A DNA stretch of 64,000 nt. Source: Streptomyces sp. NRRL F-5123 (GTDB lineage Bacteria; Actinomycetota; Actinomycetes; Streptomycetales; Streptomycetaceae). Positions 17,898-25,028 of this stretch are shown here, one piece after another (within the stretch, counting starts at the first letter, position 1; each line of letters begins with the position of its first letter). Where the stretch lies: the NCBI RefSeq assembly GCF_000721495.1, contig NZ_JOHY01000016.1:1-64000 (forward strand), in the 5' to 3' direction. The translations under genes were made by a program, and so were the position numbers. The notes beneath the pieces are model-generated. The model searched no databases. It was not told the origin of the DNA and worked only from the letters and a program-made list of their open reading frames with translations.

Positions 17898-18823
17898 GGG
17901 CGGTGCGCAGGATCCTGGTGCTCGGCGCCCGCGGCTTCCTCGGCGGGCCGGTCGCCGCCCGCCTCGTGGCGGAACCGGACGTGACGGTGCTGCGCGGCAG
18001 CCGCCGCGAGGCCCCCGGCGAAGAGGCCGCGCCCGACCTCGGCGTGGACCTCGGCTCCGTGCCGGTCGACCTGCTCGCCGCCGCGCTCGCCGGGCTGCGC
18101 CCGGACGCGGTGGTCAACTGCGCGGGCCTGGCCGCGGGTCCGGCCAGCGCGCTGGCCGCCGTCAACGCGCGGGGCGCCGCGGCGCTCGCCGAGGCCGTGG
18201 CGGCGGCCGTGCCGCAGGCGCGCCTGGTCCACCTGGGCTCCGCGGGCGAGTACGGGCCCGCCCTGCCCGGCGAGCCGCTCGCGGAGACCTCCCCGGCGCG
18301 CCCCGCCGGCGTGTACGGGGCGACGAAGCTGGCCGGCACCCTCGCGGTGACCGGGTCGGGCCTGGACGCCGTGGCCCTGCGGGTGTTCAACCCGGTCGGG
18401 GCCGGCGCTCCCGCGTCCGGCCTGCCCGGACGGCTCGCCGCGGCCTTCCGCACCGCGCCGCCGGACGGCGTCGTGCGGACCGGCGACCTGGGCGCGTACC
18501 GTGACTTCGTGGACGTGGCGGACGTGGCGGAGGCAGTTGCCCTGGCCGTCACCGCGCCCGGCCCGCTCCCCCCGGTGCTGAACGTCGGCTCGGGCGTCGC
18601 GACACTGGTGCGCGACCTGGTCGCGGAGCTGGCCGTGCGGTGCGGCTTCACCGGTCGCGTCGACGAATCCGGCGCGGGCTCCGAGCGCTCCGCGGCGGTC
18701 TCGTGGGTGCGGGCGGACGTGTCGCTGGCCGCCACCGCGCTGGGCTGGCGCCCCGCACGCACCCTCCACGACTCCCTCACGGCACTCTCCCGGGCCGCCG
18801 CCCCGGCGGGAGCCCGTCCGTGA
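17894..18823 (+). CDS. SDR-family sugar-nucleotide epimerase/dehydratase
   Basis: 309 residues from a GTG overlapping the previous stop (GTGA); an alternative GTG lies three codons on. Rossmann motif GARGFLGG near the N-terminus, VNCAGLA, GSAGEYG and catalytic YGATK follow. Overall it resembles NAD-dependent epimerases but is more divergent than the SDR at 16134, and it may be a reductase or epimerase for a second step on the same sugar nucleotide. It is translationally linked to its neighbours on both sides, which ties it to the polysaccharide cluster. Confidence 0.72.
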   Translation: MRAVRRILVLGARGFLGGPVAARLVAEPDVTVLRGSRREAPGEEAAPDLGVDLGSVPVDLLAAALAGLRPDAVVNCAGLAAGPASALAAVNARGAAALAEAVAAAVPQARLVHLGSAGEYGPALPGEPLAETSPARPAGVYGATKLAGTLAVTGSGLDAVALRVFNPVGAGAPASGLPGRLAAAFRTAPPDGVVRTGDLGAYRDFVDVADVAEAVALAVTAPGPLPPVLNVGSGVATLVRDLVAELAVRCGFTGRVDESGAGSERSAAVSWVRADVSLAATALGWRPARTLHDSLTALSRAAAPAGARP

Positions 18824-19488
18824 CGCCGCCCGGCACGCTGCTGGTGCCGCTCTACGTCCACCCCGCCGTCGACCCGGGTGCCTGGCGCGAGCTGGAGCGG
18901 GCGGCGGGGCGCCTCTACGGGGTGGTGCTCAACGTCGCCGACGGGCCCGGCCGCGCCGCGCCGGACGCCGCCTTCACCGCGGCCGCCCGGCGGCTGCGGG
19001 CCGCCGGGGTGCGGCTGTTCGGCTACGTCGACACCGACTACGCCACCCGGCCCGTACAGGACGCGGCGCGCGACGTGCGGCGCCACCGGGAGTGGTACGG
19101 CGTCGGCGAGGTCTTCCTCGACCGCGCCGCCGCCGGGCGCGACCGCCTGCCCTACTACCGGCGGCTCGCCCGTGCCGCCCGGCTCGGCGGCGCCCGCACG
19201 GTCGTCCTCAACCCCGGGGTGCACCCCGACCCCGGCTACGCGGACGTCGCCGACCTGCTCGTCACGTACGAGGGCAGCTGGACGGACTACGCCGCCGCGA
19301 CCGTCCCCCGCTGGACCGCGGCGCACCCGCCGGCCCGCTTCTGCCACCTCGTCCACGGCGTCCCCGGCGACGCCGCCGCCCGCGCCGTGGCCCGCACCGC
19401 CGCCCGCCGCGGCGCCGCCGTCCACTGCGCGGTGCCCGGCACCCCGCCCAACCCCTGGCAGCACTCCCCCGCCCCGGAAGCGGCATGA
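18820..19488 (+). CDS. Spherulin-4 / GH135 family protein (Sph3-like)
   Basis: 222 residues from a GTG overlapping the previous stop. The sequence follows the spherulation-specific family 4 pattern: LLVPLYVHP, GVVLNVADGPG, FGYVDTDYATR, GEVFLDRAA, VVLNPGVHPDPGY, LLVTYEGSW and FCHLVHG. In Aspergillus Sph3, a GH135 enzyme, this fold hydrolyses N-acetylated galactosaminogalactan and is needed for polymer synthesis. No signal peptide is visible, so this copy appears cytosolic unless exported in another way, which is odd for an enzyme acting on an extracellular polymer. Its stop overlaps the ATG of the GH114 gene. Confidence 0.82.
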   Translation: MTPPGTLLVPLYVHPAVDPGAWRELERAAGRLYGVVLNVADGPGRAAPDAAFTAAARRLRAAGVRLFGYVDTDYATRPVQDAARDVRRHREWYGVGEVFLDRAAAGRDRLPYYRRLARAARLGGARTVVLNPGVHPDPGYADVADLLVTYEGSWTDYAAATVPRWTAAHPPARFCHLVHGVPGDAAARAVARTAARRGAAVHCAVPGTPPNPWQHSPAPEAA

Positions 19489-20285
19489 ACCGCCGGCTGC
19501 GGTGGTGGCTCGCCGCCGCGGTGCTCCTCGCCGGGTGCACCACGGGCGGCGGGCCGGACGGGCACGACGGCGACCGCGCCGCGGCGGGTCGGTGGCAGCC
19601 GCGGCCCGGGGTGGCCTGGCAGTGGCAGCTCAGCGGCACGCTCGACACGGGCGTCGACGTACCCGTCTACGACATCGACGGCTTCGAGAACGACGCCGCC
19701 GCCGTGGCCCGGCTGCACGCCGCCGGGCGCCACGTCATCTGCTACGTCAACGCGGGCGCGTGGGAGTCCTTCCGGCCCGACGCCGGGGACTTCCCCGCGG
19801 CCCTGCTCGGCCGCGGCGACGGCTGGGACGGCGAGCGCTGGCTCGACGTCCGCGCGCTCGACCGGCTCCGTCCGCTCATGGCGGCACGCTTCGACATGTG
19901 CCGCGCGAAGGGCTTCGACGCCGTCGAGCCCGACCTCCTCGACGGCTGGACGAACACCACCGGCTTCCCCCTCACCGCCGCCGACCAGCTCGCCTACAAC
20001 CGTATGATCGCCGCCCTCGCCCACGACCGCGGCCTCTCGGTGGCCCTCAAGAACGACCTCGACCAGGTCCCCGCCCTGCTCGCCGACTTCGACTTCTCCG
20101 TCGACGAGCAGTGCGCCCGGTACGACGAGTGCGGGCGGCTGGCGCCGTTCATCGCCGCGGGCAAGCCCGTCTTCCACGTGGAGTACGACCTGCGCACCGA
20201 CCAGTTCTGCCCCGCGGCGCGGAAGCTCGGCTTCAGCTCCATGCGGAAGCGCTTGTCGCTGGACGCTTGGCGGGATCCGTGCTGA
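19485..20285 (+). CDS. GH114 endo-alpha-1,4-polygalactosaminidase-like lipoprotein (Ega3-like)
   Basis: 266 residues. The N-terminus MNRRLRWWLAAAVLLAGC is a lipoprotein signal with Cys18 as the lipidated residue, so the enzyme should be anchored on the outer face of the membrane. The mature part is a GH114 barrel: WQWQLSGTLD, VYDIDGFEND (Asp63, Asp65), VICYVNAGAWE, GFDAVEPDLLDGW (Glu148, Asp150), LKNDLDQ and FHVEYD. GH114 Ega3 of Aspergillus cleaves deacetylated galactosamine stretches. The ATG overlaps the GH135 stop (ATGA). Last gene of the cluster; only a weak 5-bp hairpin follows before a repeat array. Confidence 0.87.
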   Translation: MNRRLRWWLAAAVLLAGCTTGGGPDGHDGDRAAAGRWQPRPGVAWQWQLSGTLDTGVDVPVYDIDGFENDAAAVARLHAAGRHVICYVNAGAWESFRPDAGDFPAALLGRGDGWDGERWLDVRALDRLRPLMAARFDMCRAKGFDAVEPDLLDGWTNTTGFPLTAADQLAYNRMIAALAHDRGLSVALKNDLDQVPALLADFDFSVDEQCARYDECGRLAPFIAAGKPVFHVEYDLRTDQFCPAARKLGFSSMRKRLSLDAWRDPC

Positions 20286-20310
20286 GCCCCTTACCGGGGC
20301 GGGGGGTTCC

Positions 20311-20707
20311 CACCGGCCCCGTGGGGCGGTGGGCGTCGCCGCCGGACCCGCACGCCGGCGGGGGTTCCACCGGACCGGTGGGGCGGTTGCCGCCGGACCC
20401 GCACGCCGGCGGGCGTTCCCCACCGGACCGGTGGGGCGGTTGGCGTCGCCGCCGGACCCGCGCGCCGGTAGCCGCTCCCACCAGCCCCATGGGGCGCTTG
20501 GCGTCGCCGCCGAACCCGCACGCCGGCGGGCGTTCCCCACCGGCCCCGTGAGGCGGTTGCCGCCGCCACCGAACCCGCACACCGGCAGGCGCTCCCACCG
20601 GCCCCGTGAGGGTTGCCGCCGCCACCGAACCCGCACACCGGCAGGCGCTCCCACCGGCCCCGTGAGGCGGTTGCCGCCGCCGCCGGATCCGCGCGCCGGT
20701 GGGGGTT
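20311..20707. repeat. Degenerate minisatellite, seven units of 53-59 bp
   Basis: Seven imperfect direct copies begin at about 20311, 20368, 20421, 20479, 20538, 20596 and 20652. Each opens with CACCGGMCCSGTGRGGCGGT or a variant and continues through GCCGCCGGACCCGCACGCCGG and GGCGTTCC-type segments. Units differ by substitutions and small indels. The array starts 25 bases after the GH114 stop and runs into the repeat mosaic. It is not coding in any convincing frame. Confidence 0.9.
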
Positions 20708-21190
20708 GCTCGCGCAGTTCCCCGCGCCCCTTTCGCTCCGGGGTGCGGCGTGGGGTTTGCTGCGCGGCCTCACCGCCGGTGGGGGCTGGTCGCGCCGTTC
20801 TCCCCCAGAGCTTCGCCTGGGAGGTACCCCCACGCACCCCCGGGTTGCCCGGCGGGCGCCCCTGGTTCGGCTGGGGCGGGGGCCACTCCGGGGGTACCTC
20901 CTCGGGATGCGCGTCTGACCTCTTCATGAGTTGGTGAGGGAGTGGGTGCGCATTCCTGCGGGGCCCCCCGGATCGTCCCCCTCCTGCGTTTCGTCGGCGG
21001 CTGCCTGCCGGTGGGGGTTGCTGCTGCAGGGGGAGGGTGCGCGTTTTCAGGGGCGCGGGAGAACTGCGCGACCAGTCACGGCGGCGGGAAGATCGCGAAT
21101 GCCACCGCAAGGGGCTGCGAGGCGCGCCCGGCGGGGCAGGCGCGTCCTCCGGCGTGGGGAAACGGGTGGCCGGCAGGGCAGACTGCGGGG
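20708..21190. repeat. Intergenic repeat mosaic, left copy
   Basis: About 480 bp built of modules that recur elsewhere in the window. GCGCAGTTCCCCGCGCCCC lies at about 20712-20730, and an AGCTTCGCCTGGGAGGTACCCCCAC-like module at about 20810-20834. A segment of about 210 bp at 20870-21060 appears inverted at 23295-23560. An inverted GGGGCGCGGGAGAACTGCGCG lies at 21050-21070. No gene was recognised. Confidence 0.8.
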
Positions 21191-21595
21191 ATGGGTGACG
21201 AGGGTGCGGTCGTGGTGGTGGACGGGGCGAATGTCGTGGGGTCGGTGCCGGACGGGTGGTGGCGTGACCGGCGGGGGGCGGCGGAGAGGTTGCGGGACCG
21301 GCTGGTCGCCGTAGCGGCGGGCGGGCTCGGGGCGGGGAGCGGGGCGCCGGAGTGGGCGGTGGGGGCGCCGGTCGAGGTCGTGCTGGTCACGGAGGGGCAG
21401 GCGCGCGGGGTGGCGTCCGTACCGGGCGTGGAGGTCGTGGAGGCCCCGGGCAGCGGGGACGACCTGATCGCCCGGCTCGCGGCGGAGGCCGCGGGCCGCC
21501 CGTGCCTGGTGGTCACCGCCGACCGCGGGCTGCGGGCCCGCGTCGAGGCGGTGGGCGCCCGCTGCGTGGGCCCGCGAGCGGTCCGCCCCGCATAG
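21191..21595 (+). CDS. NYN/PIN-like domain protein (putative RNase)
   Basis: 134 residues. AVVVVDGANVVGS at the N-terminus, GSGDDLIARLAAEAAG in the middle and CLVVTADRGLRARV near the C-terminus are the acidic motifs of the NYN/PIN nuclease fold (metal-binding Asp in VDGANV, DD, and TADRG). Such proteins are small metal-dependent RNases. Here the target is unknown. No good ribosome-binding site precedes the ATG. It sits between inverted repeat blocks, 58 bases upstream of the AlkA gene on the same strand. Confidence 0.72.
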   Translation: MGDEGAVVVVDGANVVGSVPDGWWRDRRGAAERLRDRLVAVAAGGLGAGSGAPEWAVGAPVEVVLVTEGQARGVASVPGVEVVEAPGSGDDLIARLAAEAAGRPCLVVTADRGLRARVEAVGARCVGPRAVRPA

Positions 21596-21653
21596 GACCG
21601 CTGCGTCCGAAATCCGCTAGCCCGAGGGTCGCCGGGCGGCGATACTGGAACGC

Positions 21654-23033
21654 ATGATGACCGAGGACAGCAGATACGAGGCGGTGCGCAGCCGGGATGC
21701 CCGCTTCGACGGCGTCTTCTTCTTCGGCGTGTCGAGCACCGGCATCTACTGCCGCCCGAGCTGCCCGGCGATCACGCCCAAGCGGGTGAACGTCACTTTC
21801 TACCCCACCGCGGCCGCCGCGCAGGGTGCCGGCTTCCGGGCCTGCCGCCGCTGCCGCCCCGACGCGGTGCCGGGCTCCGCGGACTGGAACGCGCGCGCGG
21901 ACGTCGTCGGCCGCGCGGTGCGGCTCATCGGCGACGGCGTCGTCGACCGGGAGGGCGTCGCGGGCCTCGCCAGCCGGCTGGGCTACAGCGCCCGACAGGT
22001 GCAGCGGCAGCTCAACGCGGAGCTGGGCGCCGGCCCCATCGCACTGGCCCGCGCCCAGCGCGGGCACACCGCGCGGGTGCTGTTGCAGACCACGTCGATG
22101 CAGGCCGCGGACATCGCCTTCGCCGCGGGATTCGCGAGCGTGCGGCAGTTCAACGAGACGATCCGGGAGATCTACGCGGCCACGCCGACCGAGCTGCGGG
22201 CCGCCCGCCCCGCGCCCGCCCGGGAGGCCCGCGCCGCCGCGACGGGCGTGCCGCTGCGGCTGGCGTACCGCGGACCGTACGACACGGGTTACGTCTTCGG
22301 CTTCCTCGCCGCGCGGGCGGTCCCCGCCGTGGAGGAGGTCACCGGCGCGCCGGGCGCGCGGACGTACCGCCGTACGCTCCGGCTGCCGCACGGTGCGGGC
22401 GTCGCGGAGGTCGGCGAGCGGCCGGGCCGGGGCGGCTGGCTGGACTGCCGGCTGCACCTCGACGACCTGCGCGACCTCACGACGGCGACGCAGCGGATGC
22501 GGCGGCTCTTCGACCTCGACGCCGACCCCTACGCCGTGGCCGAACGGCTGGGCGCGGACCCGGAGCTGGCCGAGCGGGTCGCTGCGCGGCCGGGGGTGCG
22601 GGCGCCGGGCAGCGCGGACCCGGAGGAGTTCGCCCTGCGGGCGGTGCTGGGCGAAGGCGAGGCCGCGGCCGGCGTCGTCGCCGCGTACGGGGAGCGGCTC
22701 GCGCACCCGCGCGGCGCACTCACCCGCCTCTTCCCGCGACCCGCGGACCTCGCCGACGCGGAACTCGCGGAAGTCCCCGCGGAGGTACGGCCGTTGCTGC
22801 GCGCCCTGGCCGCGGGGCTGGCCTCCGGCGCGCTGCGGCTCGACCCCGGCGCCGACCGCGACGAGGCCGAGCGCTCCCTCCTCGCCCTGCCGGGCATGCC
22901 GCACGAGTGCGCCGCCCTCATCCGCATGCGCGCCCTCGGCGACCCGGACGTCCCCCTGCCTCCCACCCCGGACTCCCCCTCCTGGCGCCCCTGGCGCACC
23001 TACGCCTACCACCTGCGGCGGCCGCTCCCCTGA
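21654..23033 (+). CDS. alkA: Ada-type N-domain fused to AlkA DNA-3-methyladenine glycosylase
   Basis: 459 residues. Order: Ada methyl-phosphotriester zinc domain (Cys33, Cys37, Cys64, Cys67 in YCRPSC and CRRC), AraC-type helix-turn-helix (about 85-185, SARQVQRQLNAELG and AADIAFAAGFASVRQFN), AlkA N-domain (about 205-285) and HhH-GPD glycosylase domain (about 290-455). Asp432 in LGDPD is the likely catalytic Asp. The hairpin reads LPGMPHECAA, so the usual GIGPWTA is altered. Such fusions sense alkylated DNA, induce repair and excise alkylated bases. The paired ATGATG start is at 21654. Confidence 0.9.
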   Translation: MMTEDSRYEAVRSRDARFDGVFFFGVSSTGIYCRPSCPAITPKRVNVTFYPTAAAAQGAGFRACRRCRPDAVPGSADWNARADVVGRAVRLIGDGVVDREGVAGLASRLGYSARQVQRQLNAELGAGPIALARAQRGHTARVLLQTTSMQAADIAFAAGFASVRQFNETIREIYAATPTELRAARPAPAREARAAATGVPLRLAYRGPYDTGYVFGFLAARAVPAVEEVTGAPGARTYRRTLRLPHGAGVAEVGERPGRGGWLDCRLHLDDLRDLTTATQRMRRLFDLDADPYAVAERLGADPELAERVAARPGVRAPGSADPEEFALRAVLGEGEAAAGVVAAYGERLAHPRGALTRLFPRPADLADAELAEVPAEVRPLLRALAAGLASGALRLDPGADRDEAERSLLALPGMPHECAALIRMRALGDPDVPLPPTPDSPSWRPWRTYAYHLRRPLP

Positions 23034-23694
23034 CGCCCCGCCGGGTACCCCCGTGCCCTTCTGCGCTCCGGGCTGCCACTCGCGGTGGCGTCCGCGACCG
23101 TCCACCGGTGGGTCCTGAGCGCGCAGTTCCCCGCGCCCCTTTCGCCCCGGACTGCCTCTTGCGGTGACGTTCGCGATCTCCCCGCCATAGTGGTTCCTCG
23201 CGCAGTTCCCCGCGCCCCTGAAACCGCTGGCCCTCCCCCACCACGTCCCCGCGTCCCCGAAACCGCTGGCCCTCCCCCGCAACGTCCCGCGCCCCCTGTA
23301 AAACGCGCGCCCTCCTCATGCCGCAGCAGCCCCCACCGGCAGGCAGCCGCCCACGCAACGCAGAGGGAGGGGGACGATCCGCCCCACCCACCCCCGCCCC
23401 CACGGGCAGGCAGCCGCCGACGAAACGCAGGAGGGGGACGATCCGGGGGTGCCCCCGCAGGAATGCGCTTCCCAGCCCCTCAACCATTACGGATGACGGC
23501 GAACGCGCATTCCGAGGAGGTACCCCCGGAGTGGCCCCCGACCCCACCCACCGAGCACGGGCGCGATGCCCCGCCGGGCAACAACAGGGCCGCGAGGCTG
23601 CATCCGGTGTGCGGCCGGCGCCGCGCGGGCGCGCCCAGCCCCACCGGCGGCAAGATCGCCCACCCCACCGCAACACGCACCCCCCGGCGCAAGC
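23034..23694. repeat. Intergenic repeat mosaic, right copy
   Basis: 660 bp without a gene. GCGCAGTTCCCCGCGCCCC occurs at about 23121-23139 and again at about 23200-23218. From about 23295 to 23560 the sequence is the reverse complement of 20870-21060, with one internal tandem duplication: the module GGCAGCCGCC-GACGATCC is present twice, at about 23343-23380 and 23408-23443. The final 100 bases lead into the 3' end of the ROK gene. Confidence 0.8.
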
Positions 23695-24876
23695 TCAGGC
23701 AAGCGCCCCCGCGAGCAAGTGGCCCATCCCCTCGGGCGAGAGGAGGTGGGCGACGGCGAGGCGGCGCGCGCCCTCGATGCCCGCCCTCCGCCCGAGGAGG
23801 GTCGTCTCGATCGCGACCGTGCGGGTCGCGAGCGGGAGCGCGCGGCGGTAGACGGCCGCGCGGATGTCCGCGAGCAGGTCGTCGTGGAGGCTCGCGATGC
23901 TCCCGCCGAGCACGATCGTGTCAGGGTTGTAGAAGCTGACCAGCGAGGCGATGACGTCCCCGAGCCGCTGCGCGGCGAGCCGGACCTGACGCCGGGCCAG
24001 CGGGTCGCCCTCGGCGACGAGGCGGACTACGTCGGCGGCGTGCTCGGCGGGCAGGCCCGCCTCGCGCAGCGTCGCGGCGACGGCCGCGCCGGAGGCGACC
24101 GCCTCGACGCAGCCGGTGTTGCCGCAGTGGCAGAGGACGTCGTCCTGCCCGGGCACCCGGATGTGGCCGATGTCGCCCGCCGCGCCGGTCGCACCGCGGT
24201 GCACGACGCCGCCGGAGACGATGCCGCAGCCGATGCCGGTGCCGACCTTGACGTAGAGCAGGTGGTCGGCGGCGGGCCGGTGGCCGTACTCGCCGAGGGC
24301 CATCATGTTGACGTCGTTGTCGACGAGGACGGGCGCGTGGTAGCGGTCGGCGAAGAAGCCGGGCACCCGGTAGCCGTCCCAGCCGCGCATGATCGGCGGC
24401 CGGATGACCGTGCCCGTGCTGGCCTCGACGGGCCCGGGCACGCCGATGCTGATCGCGCGGACGTGCGAGGCGGGGTGGCCGGCGGCGGCGAGGAGCCGGC
24501 CGAGCTGCCGGTGCAGCCCGCTGAGCACGGCTTCGGGCCCGTCGTTGATGTCCAGCTCGTCGGTGGCCTCGACGAGCACCGTGCCGCCCAGCTCGGCGAC
24601 GGCGACGGTGCTGTGCGTGGCGCCGAGGTCGACGGCGCACACCACGGCGCCGGCGGAGGCGAGCTGCAGGGTGAGGGGCGGGCGGCCGCGGTCCGTGGCG
24701 ACCGTGCCGGTCTCCACCAGGACGCCCTTGGCGATCAGCAGGTCGACGCGCTGGGCGACGGCGGCCCGGGACAGTCCGGTCGCGGTGGCGAGCTGGCTGC
24801 GCCGGGTGGTCCCGGCGGCCACCAGGCCGGCGAGTTCGCTGAGCGCGGCCAGTTGCCGGTCGCTTGCTGCGGTCAC
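23695..24876 (-). CDS. ROK-family transcriptional repressor
   Basis: 393 residues. N-terminal winged helix (about 5-70, SQLATATGLSRAAVAQRVDLLIAKG), then the sugar-kinase fold: VDLGATHSTVAVAELGG, DNDVNMMALGEYG, GTGIGCGIVSGG and the zinc site HCGNTGCVEAVASG. Such NagC/XylR-like proteins bind a sugar or sugar phosphate and release DNA. The GTG at 24876 was chosen because the roughly 390-residue length fits the family; a longer reading starting at 24978 would begin inside the promoter. It is divergent from the oxidoreductase/TIM-barrel operon, which it probably represses. Confidence 0.85.
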   Translation of the reverse strand: MTAASDRQLAALSELAGLVAAGTTRRSQLATATGLSRAAVAQRVDLLIAKGVLVETGTVATDRGRPPLTLQLASAGAVVCAVDLGATHSTVAVAELGGTVLVEATDELDINDGPEAVLSGLHRQLGRLLAAAGHPASHVRAISIGVPGPVEASTGTVIRPPIMRGWDGYRVPGFFADRYHAPVLVDNDVNMMALGEYGHRPAADHLLYVKVGTGIGCGIVSGGVVHRGATGAAGDIGHIRVPGQDDVLCHCGNTGCVEAVASGAAVAATLREAGLPAEHAADVVRLVAEGDPLARRQVRLAAQRLGDVIASLVSFYNPDTIVLGGSIASLHDDLLADIRAAVYRRALPLATRTVAIETTLLGRRAGIEGARRLAVAHLLSPEGMGHLLAGALA

Positions 24877-24950
24877 CAGGCGCTGCCTTTCGTCGGGCTC
24901 GCCCCCGGGGCGGGTCCCGGGCGAGCGGCGTCCTGCGCTATTTATGACAG

Positions 24951-25000
24951 AAGTTAGCGGAAATCCTGCCATTGTCAACCGAAACCCAGGTGGCTAGCGT
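24951..25000. promoter_or_regulatory. Divergent promoters sharing one -35 site
   Basis: Minus strand: TTGACA (24978-24973), 16-bp spacer, TAACTT (24956-24951), reading toward the ROK gene. Plus strand: TTGTCA (24972-24977), 17-bp spacer, TAGCGT (24995-25000), reading toward the operon at 25029. The two -35 boxes lie on the same near-palindromic TTGTCAA, so polymerase could occupy only one promoter at a time. This is a prediction from motifs. Confidence 0.55.
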
Positions 25001-25028
25001 TTTGAACAAGCGGAATGGGAGGGCTTTT

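Noticed and set aside
20311..20707. Minisatellite considered as a CRISPR array
   Set aside because: Units are contiguous, degenerate and show no constant repeat alternating with unique spacers, and no cas gene is present.
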